NCBI GenBank assembly: GCA_973895155.1
Contig: OZ316891.1
Coordinates: 28,086,001 to 28,150,000 of the forward strand
Length of the DNA stretch: 64,000 bases
From: Marsupella aquatica
Lineage: Eukaryota > Marchantiophyta
Reading direction: 5' to 3'
The translations under genes were made by a program, and so were the position numbers. The notes under the pieces were generated by a model. The model was not told the origin of the DNA and searched no databases. It saw nothing but the letters and a program-made list of their open reading frames with translations. Each line of letters begins with the position of its first letter. Position 1 is the stretch's first letter. Shown piece after piece: positions 11,143 to 23,079 of this stretch.

Positions 11143-11730
11143 CTATTCTTCTGCCGCCTTTCTCAGTTTCTTATATTTATCAAGTTCTTCCCAATACGTA
11201 TCCCAGATACACACTTCACAACCTTGGCCACAGCAGTCTCCTGCAAGAGGCCTCTCGGGCGGTGGCCCTATCTCGTCCTCTATCTCCTTCTCCTTGAGCT
11301 TCTTTCTCTGCTCCTCCTCCTCCTCCTTACTCTTCTCCGGCTCCTTCTGCATCTTTACCGGTTCCTCTTCCTGTGCTTTTGCATCCCCATCACCCTCCTT
11401 CTGCTCGATGGAAACCTTGCCGTTTCGTGCCTCCATCGTGAAGAGAAACGAATACTCAGTGGGAGGGATGAATCTGTCGTCGAAACTGAAGATATCAGTC
11501 GTTACCTCCTTTCCATTTGGTGATGGTGGCGACAACGAGAAGTTAACCAAACTGAAGCCCACATTTGTCCCGGGTGCGGTCCGTTGCTGTTCCACTTGAG
11601 GCACAGCGAAATTTTGGCACCAAACAGGCCGGAGATTGACGACGTGATGGAGCCCGGCCTTATAGCTGTGCAAGAAATTAAATTGCTGAGAATTGAAGGC
11701 TTTCAACGACTTCACCAGTGCTGTGGGCAT
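11143..11730 (-). CDS. OXLD1-like protein, probably mitochondrial
   Basis: An intact 195-residue single-exon frame with ATG at 11730 and TAG at 11143. Residues 156-186 carry the oxidoreductase-like (PF09791/OXLD1) signature: a Pro-rich PPPERP, then DCCGQGCEVCIWDTYWEEL with Cys at 166, 167, 171 and 174. The four Cys may bind a metal or be redox active; the biochemical role of this family is unsettled. The N-terminal 45 residues are rich in Ser, Lys, His and Arg with almost no acid (one Glu or Asp at most), as in a mitochondrial targeting peptide. Residues about 115-155 form a highly charged Glu/Lys linker. The family motif is normally close to the C-terminus, as here. No obvious damage. The precise upstream start could differ if a 5' exon exists. 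Confidence 0.75.
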   Translation of the reverse strand: MPTALVKSLKAFNSQQFNFLHSYKAGLHHVVNLRPVWCQNFAVPQVEQQRTAPGTNVGFSLVNFSLSPPSPNGKEVTTDIFSFDDRFIPPTEYSFLFTMEARNGKVSIEQKEGDGDAKAQEEEPVKMQKEPEKSKEEEEEQRKKLKEKEIEDEIGPPPERPLAGDCCGQGCEVCIWDTYWEELDKYKKLRKAAEE

Positions 11731-12331
11731 ACTATCCGAGTAGGCAGGGCCCCCTTGACCGACTCTTCAACCAGCTGGCGAAAAGGATGGGGAAGCAAGC
11801 AACAAAGAAAGAGAGAAGCGGAGAAAGACAATACTGGTAGACCGAAAATTAGCACCCGAATTGCTGCAAGGAAGAATAAACTGATCGCAAGATTGGGCGA
11901 TTGAATTGCATCTAAGGAGGGCGGGACGGAGAAATGAATGATTGAATGTATGTTTGCGATAGGTCTTGCAAACAGATAAATAAAACTTATACAAACCACA
12001 AGAAACTCAATTTAGAGAACACTCGCACAGACATGAATCGGAGAGACAGAACCAGATAGAGAAAAATGAACACATCGAACAATTGGACGAATGAATTTCA
12101 ATCTGGAGAACACACTAAGACCCTAAACCCTATCTTGACGTGTGAGACAGTAGATGATCAGAAAACATGATTTAGACAAATTCTCGGAAGACTTTCGAGA
12201 GGATAAAAATTAGATGGGGTCTAGGATGGATTGGAGACACAAGACACGTAAACCTGCAGAAAACGAATTGGGTTCCAGTCCGACATCTGGAAAGTAAAGT
12301 TGCTCGACCTAAAAGTGGAAGAAGGTAGATC

Positions 12332-12529
12332 ATGGCTGACTCTTTCTCTATCTCAGTTCCAGAATTGCCCCACGAGACCATTCTCGAATGCTCTCAATGT
12401 CTTCCAATCCTCCACGTCCTTCGAGCATTTCAACTCATCAGCTTTGGAGTCCTCTTCACTTCTTCGTTCCTCCGTGATTGGGGTTCTTCATCTCCTCCCA
12501 AATTGGCACCACGAGGTCTGCACCGATGA
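12332..12529 (+). pseudogene. Possible F-box-like fragment (weak)
   Basis: An ATG-started frame of 65 codons whose first 30 residues, SVPELPHETILECSQCLP, resemble the start of an F-box (LP-x-E-x-x-x-E-x-L-x-x-LP), the Skp1-binding module. The rest does not continue as an F-box or Kelch protein in this frame. A frameshift or an intron is possible. The resemblance is short, and the adjacent DNA is a tandem duplication. Confidence 0.25.
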
Positions 12530-12611
12530 CAAGCGTTCATACTCAACAATCTCCCTCTCAGAGACTCTCCCTATTATCTGAACATTCATTCTCAAGCATC
12601 TCAGCTTTTGT

Positions 12612-12836
12612 CGTTTATTTGTACTATTAGTCTTTTTCTTGTACTAGCTGTGTCTTTGTATGAACATAAGTTTTTCAGCGAGCTTCCTCAATGGCAGCAA
12701 AGCATGAGCTGCGTGACAGGCGTTTACTTGTACTATAGTCTTTTTCTTGTACTAGCTGTGTCTTTGCACGGGCATAAGTTTTTCAGCGAGCTTCCTCAAT
12801 GGCAGCAAAGCATGAGCTGCGTGACAGGTATTTAGA
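12612..12836 (+). repeat. 108-bp tandem duplication, in-frame
   Basis: Two nearly identical 108-bp units, the first beginning around 12614 and the second at 12722, each containing TTTTTCTTGTACTAGCTGTG and GGCAGCAAAGCATGAG. Because 108 is a multiple of three, a single frame crosses both and repeats FFSELPQWQQSMSCVTG. The frame has no ATG at its start, so coding status is doubtful. Confidence 0.85.
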
Positions 12837-12839
12837 GTG

Positions 12840-13460
12840 ACTTCCAATAGCCCTGCCGGTCATCACCCATCAAAATGTGGTCACTCATCAAAAATGTGGT
12901 AATATAGGGGGCCCTCACTGACTTAATGAAACTGGGTAATCACGCATTAAAATGTGGTAATATACAGTGTGAAAACACATTAAAGTTGTGGGAGTTGAGT
13001 GTGCACTCACTGACTTTTTAATGGAACTGACTTAAACAAAAGAACTAGGTTTATCATGGTATGGAGAGATGTATTACACTGTTCCATAGGGGTCTCAAAG
13101 CTCTGGATAATTGGGAGTTATAGGAAGGCACATAAAAGTTGTGGGAGCTATTGTAACCCTGCTGGTAATCACACATCAAAATGTGGCTGCATTCATTGAT
13201 TGAAAGAAAAACAACTAGGGTTATCACGGTATGCAGGGGTGTCGTACATCATATATGTCATATTTTGATGTGCAGTTACCGAGACCCCTATTGTAAGGGA
13301 AGTACACATGTTCAATACTTGACCAATAACCTTTGCACAGCTTTCCCATAGCTTGAGGTACCAATCTGGCAATTCAAGGCAGGTGGGCTTTGAGGATGAC
13401 ATGGTGGTTGCTGTCACATTCAAGGTGGCAGATGACCAAGAAGGAAGGAAAAGGGGATAT
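12840..13460. repeat. Degenerate duplicated segment with ATCAAAATGTGG motif
   Basis: The sequence around 12848-13080 and that around 13155-13260 share CATCAAAATGTGG, ACTAGG(G)TTTATCA(C/T)GGTATG and flanking words in the same order. This suggests an old direct duplication of about 300 bp spacing. No coding content was recognised. Confidence 0.5.
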
Positions 13461-16400
13461 ATGTCATCAGACTCTGTGAGACCATAACCCCTTCCTTATG
13501 GGGAGGGTCAATGCTACTTCCCCCCATTTTTAAAAAATCCTTAATTGGATCTCATAACAGAGTTATGGGATGGACCATAAATCAGTAACTCCCAGCTACT
13601 GCCCAACTTGGAGACTCCCTAATAACTCTCTCAACGTTCCAGTCTTGCACTAGCTAACATTCTCTTCTAAATCAGTGTTCCATGAGCCCTCAAAGTTCCA
13701 AATCTCAACTTGTTAACATCCTTTGACATCAGTGTTCCATAACTTGTTGTTCTGATATCCAGAAGAGCATGTCAAGGAGCGTTGAAAAAGGTCAATAAAC
13801 TCCATAGTTTTCCTTCCAAGCAGGGATTTTTTTCAGGCAAAGTTTCCCACGGTCACCTTGTATCCTAAAATGCATGGAGGCCAGCCACTGGAGGTCATTT
13901 GCGGGGAGGATGCTGTCCGGCTATTTTTGGGTCTCTAAATCAGTTGGTAACCATGAGTGGTAGCTGGCAAAAGCAACAAAACCATTGGAGATGCTCTAGA
14001 CAAGGCTGTGAGGAAGGCTGGGCACAAAATTAAAAAGATTGTACTGACAACATAAAGGTTACTGTCAGATAATATGACCAGAACTTGTTTGCCTTATTGC
14101 TCAGGGATTGAGACACCCTAATTGAACCCGATAATATCACAATCCATGTTGGTGCAGCCATATCACTCCATGTTGTTATATTGGCTTCATTTTAGGTCTT
14201 GTTTGTTAAATTTTGTAAGTCTTTTTGTCTTTTCATTTTTCCTTACTTTTCTTGTTTTTCTTTATGAAAAAGGGACCAGCCCTAGCAAAGGTTTAGGATG
14301 AAGATCACATGTGACCTTATAACCAACTTTTCTACTAACGTTAGGATACTATGTATAAGGCATTCAACCAAAGTTGATCTATACAGGGCTTTAGCAACTA
14401 GTTTTAGAATTTCAGTTTTTAAATGTGTGATCAATAGCAGTTCACAAGTCTGTAATTGTTTCTTTCTTAAGTGTTTTGGAGAAGAATGGGTGAATTTGCA
14501 GGTGGAAAGAGACAAGATGGGAGGGGAGAGTTTAATTTCAACATCGGTCTCAGGGTCGAACCCACACGTTCTATACTTAAGTTTACTCATGCCAAACTAT
14601 AGTTGCTTAATTCTAGTGTAAAGTGAAATAAATGTATAGCATGGGTCTCAAAATAGACTCTTATGGCTAATATTGTAACGGCCAGTATAACAGCTGAATA
14701 AACCCTGTCTCCATCGAGAGCATAGAGCTCTTAAAAGTCCCACTCTTAGATGAGACATTGATTTGGTTTGATCAAGCCAAATATATGAAATGAGCTAGTA
14801 AGAGCTAGTAAGCACACAGAATATTAGAAAGCACATGGTACGCAAAAGCGGATGTGAATCTTAAGGGTGGCTTTACAAGATTTGGGGGGCATTGTTTCTT
14901 GTTACTCCCTTTGAGAAATGTTGAGGCCACCCTAAATTGTAACATACTCTCTGGCACAAAATGCTATATCTTGCCTGTGAATTCTATTGTTTTGAAGTTG
15001 CTCATTCCCCTGTGCAACCACACCTCAGCTTGACCGTTGGAAATTTACTGCATAAACATCTCTCATAATTCTCATTCCAAGGCCCCATTAAGACTTTGCC
15101 ACTTATGTTATGTACTTTGTCATACTTTTGATTTTATGAGGAGGATGTTCGATAGTCAGAAGCACCATCCAAAAGTGAATGCAAAGTTCCTTTCCTTTCC
15201 CTTAGTTGCAAAATTCTCTTGATTGACCGTTGACCTCCAAACCACCTGAGTTGCATTAACACATTGCAGAGACAGGAATTGAACGACAGCAATGAGCTCG
15301 AATTACCGTGTCCATAGCTGACTGCAATAAATGCAGCTTTTGCTCCAGCTCTATTTTCATTTTATATATTTTTACTGGGGTGGGGTGGAGTGGGGGGGGG
15401 GGTGGGGGAAGCGAAGGGCTCCATAGAACACTTGACATAGTCTTGACATACAGCACAGTCTAGGGTGATTGTGCAATATCAAATCTACTCAACATGGAAG
15501 AAACACACAGATATTGACTGTTATCTTCATGGGTTGCAGAGTCAACAAGCACACATGAGCTAGTTGGGTATTTGATTGTCACAGTACATACTTATCGAGC
15601 AAAACGAACGCACAGCTATGAACTTACCCTAGTGCCATCCCAGTTAGTGCAAAACAAAATAATAAATGGATTTCACTCCAATTAGTTTATTTACAGAAAA
15701 AGGCCAAACAAAGTCCAATGATGAAAAAACAAAGGACGTCCAAAGTGGACAAACACAAAACTTGAAAGAAGTTTTCTAAGGTAACCCTCAGAACTAGATA
15801 GAGGAAAAAGAAAAACGGGGAAGATAAGACTCAAATGTAAGCAATAGTGTGATGAGCTAATGATTAACATCTAGTGCAGTAAGTAAGTCAACAATTGGGA
15901 CGTGGATGTACTCTAAAAGGGCTAGCCTCTAGTGAGGCACATAACTAATATAAAAGTTCTGGACATGGAAACATTTTTGAGTGCTCGTAAAACCTTAAAC
16001 AAATAGAGACTAGCCACTTACAGTACCTTGTTACTGGTACATCAGTTTGCATTCAATTACTTTCCACTGACTTCTCACATGTTGGGCCACTTTGAGAGTC
16101 TCACCAAATACTCTAGGGATTTTTCTATTTTTGGGGTCCCATCAAGCCACTCCACCTTTGGTTCACACTTACCTTTGCTTCACCAGGGTTAGAGAGTGTC
16201 CAGGGTTATCAGTGTTCTGCTCCTGAGAACACGATTTTAGTACGTTTTGACCTGAACGGTAAACGCCACTGTAACATCCCAACGTTCCAGTGGTGAAATT
16301 AATTTTGAACCAAAAGTCATCCCTGTGAGGCTGTGACAAAAGGGGTCTTTCCCGCCACGACCACACGCGAGGGGAAAATTTTCTGACAGTATGACAGTAT

Positions 16401-19080
16401 GACACCCCTACAGTTCCGCACTTACTATGTACCATGGGACAACCTTGACTGTCAGACTCGCCGTCGTCCCTGTCTCACACGCACGGGCCTTTACAATGTG
16501 CGCAGTCCTGGCAGCAACTGACTGTCACAGTCACAGTCACAGTTCAGGTACACCTTTGTTACCTTGTAGATCTCCGTCAGAATTGCAAGTACACTGTCCA
16601 ACTAATACCTGTGATGATTACCCCAACACAAAGAAGATCTTAATATTATTATAATAGTCCCTTACCGTCCATTACCACAGGCCTATTAGCAATCCACAAA
16701 CTAGGCTGGACCCAGCCCTCCTATCTCTAGATTGTCAGGTACCCACCAGCGTTATTTTAAGTGGCAAAAATTTGACAAATTTGAACTCACAAAAAAGCTT
16801 TCGCCATTTTGGGCGAAAATTAGCTAATATTTTGCTGTCACATTAGCCACTGTCCCAGCTAATCGCAGGTCCCACTAGCCAAAATCTACAGTAGCTATCA
16901 TCCTTATATCTAAAGAGATCGGACCGGCAGAAAAAAAATTGGATAAGAAATGTTTTGAGCATCTTCTCCTTCACACATTGGACATTAGCCACTCTGGCTA
17001 AAACATAAAAACCTTAAAAAATAGGCTGCTACCCACTTCTACCCACACCCTGATAAGGTATAGTAAAACTCAATGGCTTCTTTGTGCACACTTCATAAGT
17101 GCTGGCTAATTGCAAGGCATCCAGTTCCTCCCCTTTTTCCCTATCAATTTTTTTGTGTGCAAAGAGGCCTGCGCTCACAGAAAATAAGTGAAAGCCCTTC
17201 AGAAGTGTTTATGAACACTTATGGGTAAACACACAATTCATTGGACAATTCCTTCCAATTACACCTCTTTATGAGTACATGTTATTCTCGGGTAGAATAA
17301 AGCTATGAAATAGAGTCATGTTTAGGACGGGGATGTAAAGTTTTTGTAAAAGGAATGTAGATTGTAAAGATGGCCCTAACACCCTAATTGATAAGTGATA
17401 TTCCCACATTTTTGCATAAAAACCCTCTCCGAATGCAAACTGGGTATGTTTTCCCAATAGTGTGCATTTAGCGAGAGACGACTATACAAGCATTACAGTA
17501 CGTTATCCGTACCTTACTGTAATCATTTCACGGCAACAGTTTCAGCACCGCCATCCGTTCTCCGGGGTCGCTGTCAGGTGGCAGCCGTGTCAGAATCGGT
17601 CGGACATGGAAACTGATATTGTCGTGTTGGAATTTCGTAATTACATTTCATACGTACCGTCGATATCCGTGATCGACGATGACAGGATATTTCTGGCATT
17701 AGATAATGTTGGTAATGAGATTTGAGCGAATGTGACAAATTCAAGAAGCGTACCGTACTGGTCCAAGTGTGAAGAGTGCTGACTTGGCACCGGGTTTTAG
17801 GGGACTGCTTTCCCGGCAACTTACCGCTGTTGGTCGGTGAGTCGCTACAGTTGTTGCCGTGAAACGCGGCGTCTGCGCTGACCAGTCGCGTGGAGGGGGT
17901 GATGTGCGGCGACGTCAGAATGGACGGTCACAACTTCACAGCTTGTCGTGATTGCCCACCATCTCCGTCCATATTGTGTTTCGTGTTCCGCCTCTTTGGA
18001 CCTCTTGTTTGGCCCTTTATAAACTTTGGTGACTTGTTAAAATAAATATAAAATATAAAATAAACTTTATAGTAAATTAGTCCTTTGCTTGTTCTAAAAA
18101 ATATATTGAGCAGTAGTTTATTTGATGGACTTGATATTGTTAATTTGGTTTGTACTACATGTATCTCGGATAATATTCTTTGAAAGTAGAATGCATGAAC
18201 CGGAAGAGTTAATAGTCATGATGTTTAGGGACCCTCGGAACATTGCCTTCCAAATTCCTTGAGTTGGTGTGTGTTCACAGGAGCATTTTTCGTTACATAC
18301 AAGGATGTCAATGGTTGGGGTAACATACAAACATGATAGCGTGTGTTTTCACTCCAGGCTGCCAAAAAAAATTTGATCCAGAAACCATATAAAGTGTCTC
18401 TAACAATAATTAAAAGGGTAACACAAATATTTGCACAAATAAGCCATTGATTTTTTATTAACTGATAAATCAAACCTTGATGATTTGTTTGGATGTTTTT
18501 AAACTGAAATCCATGGAAACCCCACATAAGAGTCACAGTCAGTCATAACATTTGAGCCTAATACCTATCAGTCACTCACTGCTCAAGTGAGCTATCACTA
18601 CTCATGTGAGCTACCACACAGCCATGCCTCTGATTGATGATTATCACTCTGAAAATTGAATTGAGTGTAATTTAAATTCATCAGGGGTTATTTTAGTGTT
18701 TCCAGGTTAATTTTTTTGTGCTGTTTAAAAAGTACTTCAATGTCTTGTTTGTACATCACCATCCTAAGTTGTATTAAAATAGTTTTCAGTGTTGGTAGTC
18801 TCAAGTTGTTTTGGCTGAGAGTTTTATGGTGTTGCCTAGCTTGGGAACATACTCAGAATACAACTTTGAAGAAAAATGGATTTCCCCCAAAAATTCAATG
18901 ACCCTCAACAAACCAATCAGATGAAAACAAGAAGAGGAAACACAGTGGGGTGGAGTGGGGGATGAATTAAAGAAACAAAAAGCTGCTAATTGTTATAAAT
19001 AATACATTTGTATCCACAGTAAAATTAATTGAGGGACTTTTGAATTTATTATCTTACTTATAAAGGGCCAACTACAAGCT
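13461..19080. other. Long gene-free interval
   Basis: No coding unit, tRNA or intact mobile element was recognised. It is AT-rich, with a G-run at about 15382-15405 and short CAGT-type repeats at 16530. Minus-strand DNA at about 14545-14565 contains a GGTTCGACCC word like a tRNA B box, but no matching A box or tail is convincing. The conserved repeat motif described separately starts at 19090. Confidence 0.5.
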
Positions 19081-20244
19081 CGAGTTGGGGCCTAGCCTCC
19101 TAGAGCGAAACCTCTAGACCTTAACTCCATGGCTCATCATGTGTATGGGAAAACTCATGAGTATGATGTATGTCAATTGATAATCATGGATCCTTTTTGT
19201 CATGACTTTTATTAACATTAAAAAGTGTACTCTATGGCCCCACCATAACATATGTGCATAGAAAGAGTGATGTGCATAGAAAAGAGCATGGTATGTTATG
19301 TATAATTATTAAAATGATGACATGCATCATGGCTTTTTTATCATTTCATTAACCTTCAAAGAATGTGAACAAGAAATACATTTTGGTGGCATTTTTATTG
19401 TCCTCCCCGCTATTCACATTCAAGAACGGGTAATCCGGGCTAGTGACCTGTAAGAGGCAAACTGTGACAAATACCTATTGTCAACAAGTGGAAAAGTGAA
19501 TCATCAGTTGACCTGGTAAAGGATGCAAACATAATGACTTTAAGTGTAAATAATGAGTTCTGTGTTCCTATATATTGGAGCATACCTTTACCAGGCCATT
19601 GTTAGGAATTGAATCATTTCTGTATATATCTGTCTGCCATTATTCCAAAAAAATCATCCCCATAGGTCCAAATGGGGTCCACAAACTAATCACCTTCATC
19701 TGTGCCACAAACTTGGGGAAAGCATTTTGTATAAATTTGATCACATCTCTAGTGGATATGGGAGAAAAAGGAAGGTATGTGCTTATTGGACCCCAAGACC
19801 AAACTTTTCTCCTAACCAACCCCGTGAGGTTTTTGGTAGGTTTAATTTGAGGTCTAGTAAGGCTCTGGATCACTTAGGTCCCATCATGTAACACTTTTTA
19901 TTTGGGGGCCACATCAAGTATATATATACCTAGAAAAAAGGGAAGTAAAAGCAAAAGACAGGACAAAAAGAAACTCAAAAGAAGAGGGCAAATGCAATTC
20001 ACAACAACCCAGAAAGAAGAAAAAACAACTTTATTTATAGAACAAGGAACGAAAATGTATAATTCAGGGAAAAACAAAGTACAATGAAAGGAAAGAAAAA
20101 GAGTTCCAAAGTGTACAAACACATAACCAGAAAAAAGAAAAGTAAGTGTAAACCTGAAAAAGATGAATAAAAAGAGAAAAGTGTCAAACACTACATGAGT
20201 GCAAACTCAATAACTAGTGTCTACATTGGAATATGTGACAAAAG

Positions 20245-20890
20245 CTAATAGTTCACATCCAATGTCCTAACCAAATCAGCAAGTGGGACAGGAATGTCCT
20301 CTAGGGGGCCTAGCGTCTGCGGGGGCACAAAGGTGCCCACTGTTAGGGATCGCCTATAAATGGCTCGAGCTTGGGCACGCTGTAAGGCCACTAAAATGCA
20401 CTGACAAAGGTATGTGGTCAAGATGGATAGTGGGGGTCCGGAGGAATCCATCCGTCCGTGAATATCACGAGTAGCCTGTTGAAGGAGCCCATCAAACTGA
20501 TGATGAAGACACCCAAAGAGCTCAATAGCGAGGGGGAGAAAGGTATCAGATGAAGCTCGAGCGATATATTTTGCCTTCTTTGCCAAGGCTGCCCAGATGC
20601 CGTTGCCCCTGCCATTGTCGCCGCTAACTCAATGAGATTCGGATGCAAAGGGTTTGTGACCACAACATCTGCCAAAGTACGTCGACCATGGCAGACCATG
20701 GTCAAATCAACCTGCAATCGTTGTGGGGGAAGACCAGGTAGCTCAAGCATCACCTTTCGTCACATGTGTACCAAAGACCCTGAGAGAACCTGAGGAGTAG
20801 CATCTCATATAACATCATGAACAACAATGGTTTCACCGCCCAAACTACATCGAAAAAGATGGACATACCACAAGTAAACTTTCTTCCACC
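20245..20890 (-). pseudogene. Decayed C-terminal tail of a LINE-like reverse transcriptase
   Basis: Two minus-strand frames together resemble the C-terminal end of plant non-LTR reverse transcriptase polyproteins. The first (to 20587) includes MVCHGRRTLADVVVTNPLHP and the second (20586-20245) FLPLAIELFGCLHHQFDGLL, then ILVALQRAQARAIYRRSL. A frameshift lies at about 20590. Upstream, in-frame stops occur at about 20770 and 20815. The pattern is inferred from general familiarity with such tails (a restriction-type VD...RTLADVV motif, then AL-x-RAxAxAI), not from a search. No polymerase domain is present. Confidence 0.5.
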
Positions 20891-23079
20891 TTCACTTTCA
20901 TTTCTCAAGTACTAGCCGCTTGTGGTATCATTAGAAATTCTCAACTGTTTTGTCCATCATAGTACTTTGGAGAATTTTGTAATTTTTTGGAAATTACTTG
21001 AGCTCGGAGTCCTATTTCAAAGCTGCTTTCTAGGCTTTGGACATAGATCCTCCTATTGTTGTATTGTACACCAACAAGTCAGTGTCAAGAATTTCACATG
21101 CCACTGAATTTAAAAGGTTGCAAATGACATAACTCATCATATTTTCCATAATGCCATGAAACCCAGGTGCCCAGGTGACTTAGTGGTACTTAAACCACCA
21201 CAGTCCATCACAAAAACCTGGTTCCACCAGGTTTCTTAATTTAGGGTACATTCCAGCTCCAGGCATTCCTGACTATTTTCGGCCGGTTGCACTTTTTGGC
21301 CCCGCCGGTCAGTTGTACACTTGTCCCAGTGTCCCTACTCATTTGCGGAGGGCACGACTGTGGAGCTGAGTTGAGCAAGTCCTTGTTGAGGAGCCTAGTT
21401 GAGAAGTGAGTGTCCAGAGCCGAGTCCTCCCATGCTGCACAGGTTTTCAGAAGCATACTTCAGCACGTCTACTCTGCCCATGCTGCGCAAGTCGGAGCAG
21501 AGTCTATCAATTCCCCTTCTCCAATATTGTGTCAGGTTTGTAAAGCAGCAAGTAGAAAGCTTCTAGTATATTATCAATAGAGTATTTCATCTTTTCTGCA
21601 GACAACAAAAGAAGTACTTAGCAGAATCTGACTCCTTTCCATTGGAGTCGACAAGCGCTCGTAATCAGGCTCTACGAATGGATCGTAATTCTTTACATGC
21701 ATCGGAATCCTTGATCCACTGATTGATCACGGATTGTTATAATATCTCAATTTTTATAAAACTCTTTTGATGATGATCGGATCACCTATCTTTCAGAAAT
21801 TGATTTCTCAGCATCTCAGTGTTCAAACATCAGTTGCGCCAGCATTGTCACGAGGTAAAGGTATGGACCAGGGATTGTAGGATAGGACCACTGCAGTCTC
21901 AACAAAAAAGCTGAGCCAGCGTGTGAGTGTAGCAAAATAATTATCCGGCTTGATTTTCAAAACAGGACCAAATCTATCTTGGGCTCAGAGGCTGAGTGTC
22001 GGATGCATGTAGTCAGGTGTGTCCGTGACCTTCATTTCCACCACAAGCTCAACACTTGCCCATGACCAGAGGACAAAGAGCTACAAATTTGCAATTGAAG
22101 ATTTATAATACTCTGGGGGATTGAATTACCAGAACAGGAATTGTCAAGGAGGCTACTTTTCTACGACCACCCTACCATTTTGCTGTCTCAATGTGATCTT
22201 CCGCTGTCATACTGTCCGTTTGTGTGACGAACTCTGAATTAATCATTGGACTTGTATCCCATCGGCCATTGCCTTCAATTGAATCTGATGAACTCTCCAT
22301 CCTTCTCTGATTAGGGTTGGGAACTAAGTTCATGACGTATACCAGATGGAATGGAAGATTGGAGTCAAAAAACCCAGTCATTCGACAATTCAGCTTTTTT
22401 TACTCCAATCACACTTGCTTACTTGGCCTCCCATCTGCAGTGGGAATAAGTCTATCTCACTCACAACACATTAGCCCAATGAAATGAACTTACTTTGTCC
22501 CGGTGTGGCCAATCATGCTCACTTATTGGTGCTCAGTAATGCCTTGCCCATGCTTAGTGTGCCTGCCCATGCCTAGTATTTTTGTTCACAGGTCACACAG
22601 GTTGTGTATATAGACTGAATATTTCTAGTTCTTCTCTCATTATGTTGCGCCTACTCTTTCTGTTTAGGAGACTATGCAACATGTAATACATACACCCTAA
22701 GTACCCATCCCCTTCATACAAATGTTCACCACTTACTAAGTCCTCATGTGCACCACTTATGAAGTCCTCATGATTGTGCACTAACAAGATTTTCTTCAGT
22801 GGTTGCTATTTTATGCCCATACTCTAAAGATGTCCTAGGCAGTGCCACAAGTAATACATACACCTTACCTCATCCCTTCATACACTAGACATGCTCGCCA
22901 CTTACCAAGTCTTCATGTGCACCAATTATCATGTTGTAATCATTGTGCACCAGTTAGGAAGTCCTCATGTGCATAAGAAAGCTCAGAACTCAATACTTTA
23001 CTTTGACTTAGCCAAGTCACACGGCTGCCGTTAGAGTTACTTGTTCTCCAAGATGAGTTTTAGGCTTCTTGGCTAATGG
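20891..23079. other. Gene-free interval with a duplicated CACTTA-rich segment
   Basis: No gene was recognised. The part 22683-22782 is repeated at about 22850-22975: both contain AGTAATACATACACC, CCCTTCATACA, then CCACTTAC(T/C)AAGTC(C/T)TCATGTGC and a second GTGCAC. This is an old direct duplication. The stretch 21250-21600 is richer in GC and may be a relic LTR, but no ends were found. Confidence 0.45.

Noticed and set aside
14545-14620. GGTTCGACCC word resembling a tRNA B box
   Set aside because: No matching A box, cloverleaf or tail could be drawn, so no tRNA or SINE is called.
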